From contig CAMVAN010000006.1 in assembly GCA_947165475.1 (NCBI GenBank), forward strand, positions 1 through 42,254: 42,254 bases of DNA, in the 5' to 3' direction. Source of the DNA: an uncultured Caryophanales bacterium (lineage in GTDB: Bacteria; Bacillota_I; Bacilli_A; RF39; UBA660). Below the pieces are notes generated by a model that was not told where the DNA came from, searched no databases, and worked only from the letters and a program-made list of their open reading frames with translations. This document shows positions 7,614-17,478 of this stretch, piece after piece. The translations under genes and the position numbers were made by a program. Numbering within the stretch: the first letter of the stretch is position 1; the number at the start of each line of letters is the position of its first letter.

Positions 7614-8600
7614 ATGTTGAGCGAAAGGCAAAGCAAAATATTAAAGTTAATCGTCGAAAGATATATACAAGATCCTATTCCCGTTGGTTCAAAAGTAGTT
7701 TCGAAACAAATCAACTGCTCTAGTGCAACGGTAAGAAATGAAATGGGAGAACTTGAAAAATTAGGATTACTAGAAAAGACGCATACCTCTTCAGGAAGAG
7801 TTCCAAGTGAGGCAGGATATAGATATTATGTTGATCACTTAATGGAAATTAAAAAGATGAATGCAGAGGATATGTTAAAACTACAAATGGTATTTCGTAA
7901 TCAACAACTAGCTCTATCTGATGTTATTACAAAAAGTTTACAAGTAATATCGGATATGATGAACTACACAACAGTAGTGCTAGGCTCTAAATCTCATGAG
8001 AATCTTCTAAAACAAGTAGAAGTAATTCCCCTTGATGATGAAAACTTAACTGTAATTATTGTTACGGATAGAGGACATGTGGAACATAAAAATATTATGT
8101 TAAAAGACGTATCCTTGGAAGAAGTCAAAAAAACAGTTGGATTAATTAATAACTTAATCTCAGGAACTCCTATCGATGAAGTAGGAAAAAAACTAGAGTT
8201 TGAAATAAAACCTATCATAGGAAACTATGTCAAACAACATGAGCAAATATATAATGCTTTTTATCATGTATTTACTGATTTTACAAATCAAGAAGTTAAT
8301 ATTGTTGGTAGAAATAAAATGCTTGAGCAGCCAGAATTTTCTAATGTAGAAAAAATAAAAAATGTCTTTAATAAATTAGATGAAAACGAAATATTATCTA
8401 GTATTGAAGAAGATGATGATAATAATATAAAAGTATATATTGGAAAAGAAAATAATATTGATGATGATATTACAGTTATTCAAACAAAATTTAAAAAAGG
8501 AAACGATGAAGGTACAATAGCAATTATAGGACCGAAAAGAATGGAATATGAAAGAGTTGTAGGATTATTAGAATACATGAAAGAGAATATAGAAAGGTAG
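7614..8600 (+). CDS. hrcA: Heat-inducible transcription repressor HrcA
   Basis: A 328-aa repressor. The N-terminal winged helix reads ERQSKILKLIVERYIQDPIPVGSKVVSKQINCSSATVRNEMGELEKLGLLEKTHTSSGRVPSEAGYRYYVD (residues about 4-74), the diagnostic HrcA DNA-binding domain. The C-terminal part holds the dimerisation/effector region, ending in the family-typical GTIAIIGPKRMEYERVVGLLEYM. HrcA binds CIRCE elements and is normally kept active by GroEL. It is the first gene of its own operon and is preceded by two CIRCE sites, so it should autoregulate. Start ATG 7614 lies 8 nt after aggagg. Confidence 0.95.
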   Translation: MLSERQSKILKLIVERYIQDPIPVGSKVVSKQINCSSATVRNEMGELEKLGLLEKTHTSSGRVPSEAGYRYYVDHLMEIKKMNAEDMLKLQMVFRNQQLALSDVITKSLQVISDMMNYTTVVLGSKSHENLLKQVEVIPLDDENLTVIIVTDRGHVEHKNIMLKDVSLEEVKKTVGLINNLISGTPIDEVGKKLEFEIKPIIGNYVKQHEQIYNAFYHVFTDFTNQEVNIVGRNKMLEQPEFSNVEKIKNVFNKLDENEILSSIEEDDDNNIKVYIGKENNIDDDITVIQTKFKKGNDEGTIAIIGPKRMEYERVVGLLEYMKENIER

Positions 8601-8606
8601 GCTTTT

Positions 8607-9170
8607 ATGAGTAAAAAAGAACATAAACAAAAAGAAAAAAAACAAGAACCAGAACTACTAGAAGATACAAAAGAATTAGAACAAGATACTAAAATGAATA
8701 ATGAAATGTTAAAGTTAGAAGAAGAAATTCAAAACTTAACAGAAGAAAATAAAGTCTTAATAGAAAAAGTTAAATTAATTCAAGCTGATTCAATAAATTA
8801 TCGCAAAAGAAAAGATGAGGAAACAGTTAACGCTATGAAATATGCTAATCAAGATATTATCAAAGACCTGTTAATTGTTGTTGATAATTTGGAAAGGACT
8901 TTAAAAAGTAAGTCAGAATCAGAAGAAACAAAAAAATACCAAGATGGAGTTCGCCTTATTTTTGAAAATTTAATAAGTATTTTAAAAAGTTATGGCGTTA
9001 CAGAGATAAATCGTGTTGGGGAAGTTTTTGACCCTACACAAGAACAAGCCCTTTTAACAGAATGTGTCGAGGATAAAGATGATGAAATCGTTCTAGAAGT
9101 ACTGTTAAAAGGATATAAATTAAAGGATCGAGTAATTCGACCTGCAAGTGTTAAAATAAATCAAAAATAA
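8607..9170 (+). CDS. grpE: Nucleotide exchange factor GrpE
   Basis: A 187-aa GrpE. A charged, low-complexity N-terminus (KKEHKQKEKKQEPELLEDTKELEQD) leads into a long coiled coil (about residues 35-75), then NYRKRKDEETVNAMKYANQDIIKDLLIVVDNLERTL and a C-terminal beta domain with GEVFDPTQEQALL and VLLKGYKLKDRVIRPASVKI. GrpE dimers release ADP from DnaK. The gene starts 6 nt after hrcA and ends 21 nt before dnaK, all in one transcription unit. Confidence 0.95.
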   Translation: MSKKEHKQKEKKQEPELLEDTKELEQDTKMNNEMLKLEEEIQNLTEENKVLIEKVKLIQADSINYRKRKDEETVNAMKYANQDIIKDLLIVVDNLERTLKSKSESEETKKYQDGVRLIFENLISILKSYGVTEINRVGEVFDPTQEQALLTECVEDKDDEIVLEVLLKGYKLKDRVIRPASVKINQK

Positions 9171-9191
9171 TAGAAAAGGAGAAATATATAT

Positions 9192-11033
9192 ATGAGTAAA
9201 ATAATAGGAATTGACTTAGGAACAACAAATTCATGTGCCGCTGTACTTGAAGCAGGAGCACCAAAAATCATACCAAATCCAGAAGGAGGAAGAACAACTC
9301 CATCTGTAGTAGCATTTAAAAAAGGAGAAAAAATTGTAGGAGAATCTGCTAAAAGACAAGCTCTTACCAATCCAAATACAGTAATTTCCATTAAAAGAAA
9401 AATGGGTACTGATGAAAAAGTAGAATTAGAAGGAAAAAAATATACACCAGAAGAAATATCAGCAATGATTTTATCCTATATTAAAGACTATTCAGAAAGT
9501 TATTTAGGAGAAAAAGTTGAAAAAGCAGTAATCACTGTACCAGCATACTTTAATGATGCTCAACGTCAAGCAACAAAAAATGCCGGAAAAATAGCTGGGC
9601 TAGAAGTAGAAAGAATTATCAATGAGCCAACAGCAGCAGCCCTTTCATATGGACTAGAAAAAGATGAAGGACAAACAATCCTAGTATATGACTTAGGTGG
9701 AGGAACATTTGATGTTTCAATTCTAGAATTAGGAGATGGAGTATTTGAAGTTAAATCAACTGCAGGTAATAACCATCTAGGTGGAGATGATTTTGATGAA
9801 AGAATCATTGATTATTTAGTAAAAGAGTTTAAAAAAGAAAATGGAATCGATTTACGAGATGACAATATGGCTCTTCAAAGATTAAAAGAAGTAGCAGAAA
9901 AAGCTAAAAAAGATTTATCAGGAATGGTATCTACTCAAATATCTGCTCCATTCATTGCTAAAGGAGAAGATGGAGAACCAGTACACTTAGATATGACACT
10001 AACTCGTGCAAAATTTGAAGATTTAATATCAGACCTTGTAGAGTCAACAATTGAACCAGTAAAAAAAGCAATCAAAGATGCTAAAATCACAAAGAAAGAT
10101 ATTGATAAAGTAATTTTAGTTGGTGGATCAACTCGTGTACCAATGGTATATGATATGATTACAAAAGAACTTGGAAAAGAACCATCTCGTGAAGTTAACC
10201 CAGATGAAGCAGTTGCTATGGGAGCAGCTATTCAAGGTGGAGTTTTAACTGGAGATGTTAATGATATCGTTCTACTAGATGTTACTCCACTATCACTTGG
10301 AGTAGAAACATTAGGTGGAGTTATGACAACATTAATTCCAAGAAACACAACTATTCCAACTTCAAAATCAGAAATTTTCTCAACAGCAGCAGATAACCAA
10401 CCAGGAGTTGAAATTCATGTATTACAAGGTGATAGACCAATGGCTGCTGATAATAAGACTCTTGGAAACTTCCAATTAACAAATATCCCACCAGCACCAC
10501 GTGGAGTACCACAAATTGAAGTTAAATTTGATATTGATGCTAATGGTATTGTAAATGTTACAGCAAAAGATTTAGGAACAAACAAAGAGCAATCAATTAC
10601 AATTACTTCTACAACTAACTTAAGCGATGAAGAAATTGAAAGAATGAGAAAAGAAGCAGAAGAAAATAAAGAAGCTGATGAAAAGAGAAAAGAAGAAGCA
10701 GAAATTAAAAATGAAGCAGAACAAATGGTATTCCAAACTGAAAAAGCAATCAAAGATCTAGGCGATAAAGCTGATAAAAAAGAAGTAGAAGAAGCAGAAG
10801 ATTTAATTAAAGACTTAAAGAAAGCTTTAGAAGACGGAGACATAGAAAAAATTAAGAAAGAAAAAGAAAAATTACAAGAAAAAGCTATGGCTTTAGCAAC
10901 AAAAGTATATGAGCAAGCTGCAAAAGATCGTCAAGCTGAAGAAAAACCTGAAGAAGATGAGAAAGAGAAAAAAGACAAGAAGAAAAATAAAAAAGATGAT
11001 GATGTCGAAGAAGCTGATATTGAAGAAGAATAA
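9192..11033 (+). CDS. dnaK: Chaperone DnaK (Hsp70)
   Basis: A 613-aa Hsp70. The ATPase domain starts [19 protein letters not shown] and contains [54 protein letters not shown] and [13 protein letters not shown]. The linker [14 protein letters not shown] leads to the substrate-binding domain (about 370-480), then a helical lid and a very acidic/lysine-rich tail ending EEADIEEE. It folds and protects client proteins with DnaJ and GrpE. The gap after the N-terminal LEAGAPK typical of Gram-positive DnaK is present (no GrpE-loop insertion), fitting a Bacillota origin. Confidence 0.97.
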   Translation: MSKIIGIDLGTTNSCAAVLEAGAPKIIPNPEGGRTTPSVVAFKKGEKIVGESAKRQALTNPNTVISIKRKMGTDEKVELEGKKYTPEEISAMILSYIKDYSESYLGEKVEKAVITVPAYFNDAQRQATKNAGKIAGLEVERIINEPTAAALSYGLEKDEGQTILVYDLGGGTFDVSILELGDGVFEVKSTAGNNHLGGDDFDERIIDYLVKEFKKENGIDLRDDNMALQRLKEVAEKAKKDLSGMVSTQISAPFIAKGEDGEPVHLDMTLTRAKFEDLISDLVESTIEPVKKAIKDAKITKKDIDKVILVGGSTRVPMVYDMITKELGKEPSREVNPDEAVAMGAAIQGGVLTGDVNDIVLLDVTPLSLGVETLGGVMTTLIPRNTTIPTSKSEIFSTAADNQPGVEIHVLQGDRPMAADNKTLGNFQLTNIPPAPRGVPQIEVKFDIDANGIVNVTAKDLGTNKEQSITITSTTNLSDEEIERMRKEAEENKEADEKRKEEAEIKNEAEQMVFQTEKAIKDLGDKADKKEVEEAEDLIKDLKKALEDGDIEKIKKEKEKLQEKAMALATKVYEQAAKDRQAEEKPEEDEKEKKDKKKNKKDDDVEEADIEEE

Positions 11034-11038
11034 TAATA

Positions 11039-11070
11039 TAATAAAGTTCTAGTTTTCTAGAACTTTATTA
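11039..11070 (+). terminator. 14-bp hairpin between dnaK and pepF
   Basis: Arms 11039-11052 and 11057-11070 are perfectly complementary (core AAAGTTCTAG / CTAGAACTTT) around TTTT. No long T run follows, so it may be an RNA stabiliser, processing site or partial attenuator that lowers transcription into pepF rather than a full terminator. Confidence 0.65.
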
Positions 11071-11089
11071 CTATGATATAGGAGAGATT

Positions 11090-12883
11090 ATGCAAAAAAT
11101 AAAAAATAGAAATGAAATACCAGAAGAATTGAAATGGGATTTAACAACAATATACAAAACAGATGAAGATTTCTATAAAGACATTGAAAATGCAAAGAAA
11201 ATAATAGATGAAATGTATTCATATAAAGGCAAGATATTTAAAACAAAAAATAATTTGATTAAGTATTTAAAAAATGATGAGAATTTAAGCTTGTTATTAA
11301 ATAAAATATTAACTTATGGTATAAGAAAGCATGATGAAGATACAACTAATTCAAAATATCAAGAAATGTATCAAGTTGTTGAAAATATCTATAATGTTGC
11401 AGGTGAGAAAACATCTAGCTTTAGGCCAGAGTTTTTAAAAGTAGATAAAAAAACAATAAATGAATATTTAAAAGATAAATATCTATCAAAATATAAGAAA
11501 ATATTTGATGATTTATCAAGATATAAAGAACATACTTTAACTGATAACGAAGAAGAAATGCTATCAAAACTTGCTTTAACCTTTTCAGCAAGTGAAAATA
11601 CTTTCTCTATGCTAAATGATGCTGATATAAAATTTCCAACCATTATTGATGAAGAGGGAAATGAAGTAGAATTAACAAATTCTAACTATTCATTATTTAT
11701 CCACTCAACAAATAGAAGAGTAAGAGAAGATGCCTTTAAAAAATTTCATAATAAATATGCTTCTTTAAAAAACACATTAGCATCTACATTTTTAGGACAT
11801 GTAAATACTAATATAGCTTTATCAAAAATAAAAAAATATACTAGTGTACGAGAAAGCTTACTATTTATAGATAAAATACCTATATCAGTATATGATAATT
11901 TAATTAGTACCGTAAAGTCTAGAAAAGATGTTATTAATAATTATTTTAGCTTGATTAAAGAAGAACTTAATTTAGAAGAACTACATAGATATGATATTTA
12001 TGCTGATTTTACTAAGGAATCTAATAATAAATATACTGTAAATGAAGCTAAAAATATAATTTTTGATGCTCTAAGTGTATTAGGAAATGATTATAAATCT
12101 AAATTAAGTAGCGCTTTTGATGAACGATGGATTGACTTTATGCCTAATAAAGGTAAAAGAGGTGGGGCATATTCATCAGGAGGATATGGAACAAACGCCT
12201 TTATACTAACTAGCTTTGAAGGAAGATATAATGATGTGTCTACTCTAGCACACGAATTAGGGCATTCAATGCATACAACTTATTCATGTGAGAATCAAGA
12301 TATAATATATTCTAAATATCGAATATTTGTTGCAGAAGTTGCATCAACTACTAATGAATTATTATTAGCAAAATATATGTTAAAGAATAGTTCATCAAAA
12401 GAAGAAAAACTATCAATTCTCCAAAATCTATTAAATTTATATTATGCAACTTTACTTAGACAAACAATGTTTTGTGAGTTTGAAAGAGACATTTATGACT
12501 TAAGAGAAAAAGATATACCAGTTACTCATGAAACATTGGAAAATAAATATTTTGATTTATGCAAAGACTATTTTGGAGATAATGTTGTATTAGATGAAGA
12601 ATTAAAATATGAATGGTCTAGAATACCACATTTTTACTATAATTTTTATGTATATAAATATGCAACTTCATTAGCAGCATCTAATTACATATCTTCTCAT
12701 ATTTTGGCTGATAAATCTTATAGAGATAAGTATATAAAATTTTTAAGTAGTGGATCTTCTCTTGATCCATTAGATGAACTAAAAATTGTAGATGTTGATT
12801 TAAATGATAGTAATGTAATTAATGAAGCTATGGATGAATTTAATTCATATATTGATGAATATAGAAAATTAAAGAATAGTTAA
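11090..12883 (+). CDS. pepF: Oligoendopeptidase F, M3 family
   Basis: A 597-aa zinc metallopeptidase of the PepF/M3B family. The N-terminus ([26 protein letters not shown]) is the usual PepF opening. The zinc-binding motif HELGHSMH begins near residue 388 ([16 protein letters not shown]), followed by [14 protein letters not shown], which supplies the third zinc ligand Glu. It cleaves short peptides in the cytoplasm. No signal peptide is present. It is inserted between dnaK and dnaJ, ending 14 nt before dnaJ, so it probably belongs to the heat-shock transcript; peptide turnover would fit that regulation. Confidence 0.93.
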   Translation: MQKIKNRNEIPEELKWDLTTIYKTDEDFYKDIENAKKIIDEMYSYKGKIFKTKNNLIKYLKNDENLSLLLNKILTYGIRKHDEDTTNSKYQEMYQVVENIYNVAGEKTSSFRPEFLKVDKKTINEYLKDKYLSKYKKIFDDLSRYKEHTLTDNEEEMLSKLALTFSASENTFSMLNDADIKFPTIIDEEGNEVELTNSNYSLFIHSTNRRVREDAFKKFHNKYASLKNTLASTFLGHVNTNIALSKIKKYTSVRESLLFIDKIPISVYDNLISTVKSRKDVINNYFSLIKEELNLEELHRYDIYADFTKESNNKYTVNEAKNIIFDALSVLGNDYKSKLSSAFDERWIDFMPNKGKRGGAYSSGGYGTNAFILTSFEGRYNDVSTLAHELGHSMHTTYSCENQDIIYSKYRIFVAEVASTTNELLLAKYMLKNSSSKEEKLSILQNLLNLYYATLLRQTMFCEFERDIYDLREKDIPVTHETLENKYFDLCKDYFGDNVVLDEELKYEWSRIPHFYYNFYVYKYATSLAASNYISSHILADKSYRDKYIKFLSSGSSLDPLDELKIVDVDLNDSNVINEAMDEFNSYIDEYRKLKNS

Positions 12884-12897
12884 GAAAGGAGGAAAAT

Positions 12898-14058
12898 ATG
12901 GCAGATAAAAGAGATTATTATGAAGTCTTAGGTGTGTCAAAGTCGGCATCTGATGCTGAAATTAAAAGTGCTTATCGTAAAAAAGCAAAACAGCTTCATC
13001 CAGACTTAAATAAAGATGACCCGCATGCAGAAGAAAAATTCAAAGAAGTTCAAGAAGCATATTCTGTTTTATCCGATGAGAATAAGAAAAGAATGTATGA
13101 TCAATTTGGACATGCTGGAGTAGGTGGGGCTAGTGGTAGTCCTTATGGATATGGTGGAAGCTACACGAATTTTGATGCATCAGACTTTGATTTTGGAGAT
13201 ATTTTTGATTCTATTTTTGGAGGCGGCGGAGGCTTTTCTGGATTTTCTGGATTTGGAGGTTCCCAGAGAGGAAGTCGTGCTAATCGCCCAACTCGTGGAA
13301 GCGATATATTAATGAGCCTAGACTTAGATTTTGAAGAAGCAGTATATGGTTGTGAAAAAGTATTTCATTTAGATGTTGTAGAAGATTGTAGTGAATGCCA
13401 TGGTAATGGTGGATTTGAAAAAGAAGAATGTTCAACTTGCCACGGAACAGGAACTATTACCACTCAGCAACAAACAATATTAGGATCATTTGTTTCAAGA
13501 ACAACTTGTTCCGCATGTCATGGTACAGGTAAAACTTATAAAAGAAAATGTAGTGAATGTAATGGAAAAGGTAAGGTAAAAAAGAATAAAAAAATTACAA
13601 TAAACATACCTGAAGGAATCAATACAGGAGATAGACAAAAAGTAAGTGGAAAAGGAAATCCTGGAACAAATGGTGGAGCTAATGGAGATTTATACATAGA
13701 ATTTGTTGTAGGAGAACACGAATACTATGAAAGACAAAATGATGATATTTATCTAGAAGTACCATTAACATTAACAGAATCAATCCTAGGATGTAAAAAA
13801 GAAATACCTACTATTTATGGAAATGTAAAAATAAGTATTAGCCCAGGAACAAATAGTGGAGATAAACAAAGAATTAAAGGAAAAGGTGTCGACAATAAAT
13901 TTAGAAGAAGAAAAGGAGATATGTATTTAATATTTAAAGTATATACTCCAAAGAAATTATCAAGAGAACAGAAAGCACTAATAGAAAAATTATCAGAAAC
14001 AGATTTAGATACATCAGAAATAGTAGAATTTAATAAATTTACAAGTAAGAATGATTAA
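12898..14058 (+). CDS. dnaJ: Chaperone DnaJ (Hsp40)
   Basis: A 386-aa type I DnaJ. The J domain (residues 1-70) has HPD at 34-36; a G/F-rich linker (about 75-130) follows. Four CxxCxGxG zinc motifs are intact ([32 protein letters not shown]; about 160-225), then two beta-sandwich client domains. It delivers clients to DnaK and stimulates ATP hydrolysis. The ATG lies behind aaaggagg. The last codons form half of a terminator, so this is the end of the operon. Confidence 0.97.
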   Translation: MADKRDYYEVLGVSKSASDAEIKSAYRKKAKQLHPDLNKDDPHAEEKFKEVQEAYSVLSDENKKRMYDQFGHAGVGGASGSPYGYGGSYTNFDASDFDFGDIFDSIFGGGGGFSGFSGFGGSQRGSRANRPTRGSDILMSLDLDFEEAVYGCEKVFHLDVVEDCSECHGNGGFEKEECSTCHGTGTITTQQQTILGSFVSRTTCSACHGTGKTYKRKCSECNGKGKVKKNKKITINIPEGINTGDRQKVSGKGNPGTNGGANGDLYIEFVVGEHEYYERQNDDIYLEVPLTLTESILGCKKEIPTIYGNVKISISPGTNSGDKQRIKGKGVDNKFRRRKGDMYLIFKVYTPKKLSREQKALIEKLSETDLDTSEIVEFNKFTSKND

Positions 14059-14072
14059 TATCATTCTTTTTT
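14047..14072 (+). terminator. Intrinsic terminator of the heat-shock operon
   Basis: AAGAATGAT (14047-14055) pairs with ATCATTCTT (14060-14068) around TAAT, with T's following. The dnaJ stop codon lies in the loop region. Confidence 0.85.
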
Positions 14073-14092
14073 CGTGGTATAATGTTTTAGAG

Positions 14093-14752
14093 ATGAATAA
14101 AATGAATGAAATAAAATGTCCTAAATGTCATACAGTATTTCAAATAAACGAAACAGATTATGACTCAATTGTAAAACAAATAAGAGATAAAGAATTTACC
14201 AATGAAAAACGAAGCAGATCAAACTGCTACCAAACATAAGAATGAAGATTTTTTAAAAGAACTAGATAAAGATAGTCGTGAAAAAAATTGTGAATATGCC
14301 GTACTTATTTCATTATTAGAATTAGATAATGATTATTACAATGATAGTTTTGTTGATATGTCTTATCGTTATCCCAAAATGTATGTTATAAGACCACAAA
14401 TCTTTATTCCATTCATCACATTAATTCGAGGTTTAGCCCAAAATACTCTTGAATATAAAAAAAATTAGAAGTAGTTAAAAATCAAAATATTGATATATCC
14501 CATTTTGAAGAAAATATGAATAACTTCAAAGATGCCTTTGGAAGAAATTATCGCCTAGCTTCTGAAAAATTTAAAAAAGCTATCGAAGAAATAGACAAAA
14601 CTAGTGTTCATTTACAAAAGACAAAAGAAGCACTTCTTTCAAGTAAAAACAATCTACGTCTTGCCAATAATAAAGCAGAAGATTTAATGATTAAGAAATT
14701 AACTCATAACAGTGAAAGCGTTGCTAAAATGTTTGAGAAATTAAATTCTTGA
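14093..14752 (+). pseudogene. DUF2130 family protein, frameshifted and internally deleted
   Basis: Three pieces in different frames together match the DUF2130 family, which is normally about 400 aa. Piece 1 (14093 to ~14205) reads MNEIKCPKCHTVFQINETDYDSIVKQIRDKEF, the zinc-knuckle N-terminus. Piece 2 (~14206-14467) reads KHKNEDFLKELDKDSREKNCEYAVLISLLE and MYVIRPQIFIPFITLIRGLAQNTLEYKK. Piece 3 (14465-14752) continues LEVVKNQNIDISHFEENMNNFKDAFGRNY to the C-terminus. The second shift lies in a run of eight A's near 14457-14464; the central coiled coil (well over 100 residues) is missing between pieces 1 and 2. The deletion makes sequencing error an insufficient explanation. The family has no established function. 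Confidence 0.85.
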
Positions 14753-14795
14753 CAAATAAAAAATAATTTGTAATGATAATTATAGGAGGTTCAAT

Positions 14796-16034
14796 ATGAA
14801 AGAATTAAATATAAAAAAATTTGATTTAAATAGACTTAACTTAAAAAAATTAGAATTAGGAGAAAATGAATTAGTTTTAAAGAAAACTACATATGAAGGT
14901 CCAATTGTACAAGATGGTAGACTAATAGGTAAAGATGGAAAACCTACAGGAACTAAAGGGGATATGTATACCAAGGTTATAATGGATCATATCTTACAAG
15001 ATGGAACACTTGATCATAATCCAAGGCCACACTATGAAGATTTCTATGAAGGAGCAACTTATGATAAAGAAAATAATGTTGTTACAACAAAAGAAGGAAA
15101 TATTATCAATATCGGTGAAAAAGAATCAGTTCATGAAAAAGAAAATGGTGTTGAAATATGGACTCCAGCTCATACTCTAAGCGTTAATACTGGAGTAGAA
15201 TGTACTTATGATTTATCAAAAGGAGAGACACCAATGATAACCTTAAGACCTATTGCTGCCAAAACTAGTTGCAAAGAAATGCTTTTGATATATCAGAAAG
15301 AATCAAGTGACTTGGTTGTATTTGATGAAATGCTAGGAATTAGAACTTGGGATGACAATAAACCAGTCTCAGAAAATGAAATTCATAACTGGTGGAAAGA
15401 CTGGGCTGTTAGAGATGAAAATGGAGATTACGTTTTAAATGAAAACAATCATCCAGACATATTTAATTGCTATGGTGGAACAACAAAAAAAAGACACATG
15501 TTGCATAGATACGTTATCGACGTCATAAAAGGAAGTATCGAAAAAGGTATTAAACCAAACCCTGATTGCAGAAGATTAATTGCTTGTTTATGGCAATATG
15601 AGGACTTCGAAAAGCCACACGGTCTAAAACCATGCGCATTCTTAACAATATGGAATGTAAGACATGGCTGGGATGGAAAAGATTATTTGGATATGACTTT
15701 GATTCAAAGATCAAGTGATTTTGGAACCGCTGGATGTATTAATCAAGTTCAATATGCTGACTTACTTATCATGGTCGCAAGAGAAGTAGGCATGGAACCA
15801 GGATACTTTACATGGAAGCCAATCAATGTTCAAATATATGATAGACACATTGATCAAGCAATAGAAATGTTAGAAAGAGAGCCAGTTGATGGAATAGATG
15901 CTACAATAAAACTAAATGAAAATGCCACAAGTTTTGATGAAATGACAGCAGATGATATAAAAATATTAGATAAAGAGGCAATACAAAAAATAAAAACGAA
16001 AAATCCTCAATTAAAATTTCAGTTAGGAATATAA
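14796..16034 (+). CDS. thyA: Divergent thymidylate synthase (ThyA type)
   Basis: A 412-aa protein, longer than the usual 260-320. The C-terminal half has the ThyA landmarks: RRLIACLWQ, catalytic cysteine in LKPCAFLTIWNVR, the dUMP-site LIQRSSDFGTAGCINQVQYADLLIMVA (Arg, Asp and Asn kept) and VQIYDRHIDQ. Differences from the family: the residue after the catalytic Cys is Ala instead of His, the dUMP-contact HIY is QIY, and the N-terminus carries about 100 extra residues (DGRLIGKDGKPTGTKGDMYTK ... DFYEGATYDKENN). ThyA makes dTMP from dUMP with methylene-tetrahydrofolate. Retention of the discriminating Asn argues for dUMP rather than dCMP as substrate. Start ATG 14796 follows aggagg. A dead folA lies 1 nt downstream. 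Confidence 0.82.
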   Translation: MKELNIKKFDLNRLNLKKLELGENELVLKKTTYEGPIVQDGRLIGKDGKPTGTKGDMYTKVIMDHILQDGTLDHNPRPHYEDFYEGATYDKENNVVTTKEGNIINIGEKESVHEKENGVEIWTPAHTLSVNTGVECTYDLSKGETPMITLRPIAAKTSCKEMLLIYQKESSDLVVFDEMLGIRTWDDNKPVSENEIHNWWKDWAVRDENGDYVLNENNHPDIFNCYGGTTKKRHMLHRYVIDVIKGSIEKGIKPNPDCRRLIACLWQYEDFEKPHGLKPCAFLTIWNVRHGWDGKDYLDMTLIQRSSDFGTAGCINQVQYADLLIMVAREVGMEPGYFTWKPINVQIYDRHIDQAIEMLEREPVDGIDATIKLNENATSFDEMTADDIKILDKEAIQKIKTKNPQLKFQLGI

Positions 16035-16035
16035 T

Positions 16036-16441
16036 ATGAAGAATATAACAAAGATTGCTGCAATAGGTAAAAATAATGAATTAGGGAAAAAGAACGATTT
16101 AATATGACATTTTAGTGAAGATATGAGATTCTTTAGAGAACAAACTATTAATAAACCAATAATAATGTGAAGAAAGATCCTAGAGTCTCTTTCAAAACTA
16201 TTACCTAAAAGAAAACATATTGTTTTATCAAGACGAAGTAATGATAATAGGTGGAGCAAGTATCTACAAAGAATTTTTAGATTACTCAGAAAAACTAATT
16301 TTAACAGAAATAGATGCCTATGATAAAGATGCAGATGTCTTTTTTCCAATGTTTAATAAGGATGAATGGTATGAACAAACTTTATTTGAACATATTGAAA
16401 ACAATATAAGTTATAAACACAAAATTTACACTCGAAAATAA
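16036..16441 (+). pseudogene. folA: Dihydrofolate reductase (FolA), inactivated
   Basis: The reading MKNITKIAAIGKNNELGKKNDLI-stop-HFSEDMRFFREQTINKPIIM-stop-RKILESLSKLLPKRKHIVLS is the N-terminal half of DHFR (family: IGxxNxLPWxxPEDxxxFK ... PVIMGRKTxESLxxxLPxRxxIVLS). TGA replaces the conserved Trp at 16105-16107 and the conserved Gly of MGR at 16168-16170. The C-terminal half continues in another frame from about 16229 (DEVMIIGGASIYKEFLDYSEKLILTEIDAYDKDADVFFPMF). Some 25-30 residues between the halves are missing. ThyA turns methylene-THF into dihydrofolate, so a thyA-folA pair is functionally logical, and DHFR activity must now come from elsewhere. Confidence 0.9.
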
Positions 16442-16484
16442 AAAAATATTTTCTATGATATTAGTATTTATTTAGTTATAGAAG

Positions 16485-16739
16485 TTGTATCGTTTTGTGT
16501 ATGCCATTATGAAGTATAATAAACTAAAATCAGGTGAATTATCAGCTGAACAAGCAAAAGCAGAATGTGAAAGCACTTCTTTTACAGACTTACCATTTTT
16601 TAAAAGTAGTAATAATCAAACAGAAGTATTAGACCAAAACAATGAATCAAAACAAGCAGCAAATTTCTGTTCTAATTGTGGCACTAAAGTTGAAACTGGG
16701 ACAGTATTTTGTCCAAGCTGCGTTCAAAAATTAAAGTAA
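16485..16739 (+). CDS. Small zinc-ribbon protein, possibly a gene fragment
   Basis: An 84-residue reading with a TTG start and no convincing ribosome site. It ends in a zinc ribbon, FCSNCGTKVETGTVFCPSCVQK (two CxxC pairs, about residues 61-82). The N-terminal part (YAIMKYNKLKSGELSAEQAKAECES) is helical. The sequence just upstream reads a hydrophobic stretch in the +1 frame (YDISIYLVIEVVSFCVCHY), so this may be the remains of a membrane protein with a zinc-ribbon tail, broken by a frameshift. It lies in a decaying stretch after dead folA. Confidence 0.45.
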   Translation: MYRFVYAIMKYNKLKSGELSAEQAKAECESTSFTDLPFFKSSNNQTEVLDQNNESKQAANFCSNCGTKVETGTVFCPSCVQKLK

Positions 16740-16765
16740 AGAATGTAAAAACATTCTTTTTTATT
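16738..16765 (+). terminator. Intrinsic terminator after the zinc-ribbon reading
   Basis: AAAGAATGT (16738-16746) and ACATTCTTT (16751-16759) form a perfect stem with loop AAAA, followed by a T-rich tract. Confidence 0.8.
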
Positions 16766-16807
16766 TTTGAAAAAAAATATGATATAATAAAGCAAAGGAG
16801 TGAGAGA

Positions 16808-17437
16808 ATGGAAAGAAAAAGATTAAAAGAGTGGGCAAAAAAAAAGATTAAAGGACATACGTTAGAATTATTTGTTGTCGTATTAGTTGTATCAATTTTA
16901 ACGAATCTTTCAGTTGGTTACAAAGTAGTTCAAACAGGTGAAGGCTTTAAAGTAGAAGGTGGAACAAGTTTAGGAATTTTCTTCGCATTTGTAAATGTCG
17001 GACTAGTTGTATACATGACAAAGTTCATAAAGGATCAAGAATATAAGTTTACAGATATCTTTAGTTGCGTTAATGATTATATACGTATCTTTTTAACAAC
17101 ATTATTAGAAACTGTATTCGTATTTTTATGGGCCTTATTATTAATAGTTCCTGGTATCATAAAACTATTTGGTTATGCTTTAGTACCATTTTTACTTGCC
17201 GATGAAAAGTATAATGATTTAGGCTATAAGGCATTATTACAAAAAAGTGAAGAAATGATGGATGGCCACAAACTAGATTATTTTATTCTAGGACTAAGCT
17301 TTATTGGATGGCATCTTTTAGCAATCCCAACTCTAGGTTTAATCGAAATATGGGTTATGCCATACAACTCAGTAACAACTAACAAATTTTTAATTGACAT
17401 CAAAGAAAATTATGAAAAAACTCATAATAATGCTTAA
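16808..17437 (+). CDS. DUF975 family membrane protein
   Basis: Start ATG 16808 is behind aaaggagtgag; an in-frame reading extends upstream but crosses the terminator and promoter-like TATAAT (16783-16788). The 209-aa protein starts MERKRLKEWAKKKIKGHTLELFVVVLVVSIL and has about five membrane helices, including SLGIFFAFVNVGLVVYMTKFI, TLLETVFVFLWALLLIVPGIIKLFGYALVPFLL and a final LLAIPTLGLIEIWVMPY. The motif VPGIIKxxxYALVPFLLADE followed by a short SEEMMDGHKLDYFIL helix is typical of DUF975. Function of the family is unknown. Own terminators on both sides suggest a single-gene unit. Confidence 0.8.
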   Translation: MERKRLKEWAKKKIKGHTLELFVVVLVVSILTNLSVGYKVVQTGEGFKVEGGTSLGIFFAFVNVGLVVYMTKFIKDQEYKFTDIFSCVNDYIRIFLTTLLETVFVFLWALLLIVPGIIKLFGYALVPFLLADEKYNDLGYKALLQKSEEMMDGHKLDYFILGLSFIGWHLLAIPTLGLIEIWVMPYNSVTTNKFLIDIKENYEKTHNNA

Positions 17438-17442
17438 TAAAT

Positions 17443-17478
17443 AAAAAAGAACTCTTTATAAAGTGTTCTTTTTTTTTA
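17443..17478. terminator. Bidirectional terminator between converging genes
   Basis: AAAAAAGAAC (17443-17452) and GTTCTTTTTT (17465-17474) form the stem, with A-rich and T-rich flanks. It works in either direction and separates the DUF975 gene (+) from rnhC (-). Confidence 0.8.

Noticed and set aside
9161..10843. Long open frames antisense to dnaK
   Set aside because: They follow from the codon bias of the highly expressed dnaK; they have no ribosome sites and no recognisable domains.
16105..16170. TGA at a conserved Trp of DHFR, suggesting a Mycoplasma-type code
   Set aside because: The second TGA replaces a Gly, the reading also has a frame change and a deletion, and TGA is a normal stop in intact genes here (for example 5060-5062), while TGG encodes Trp throughout.
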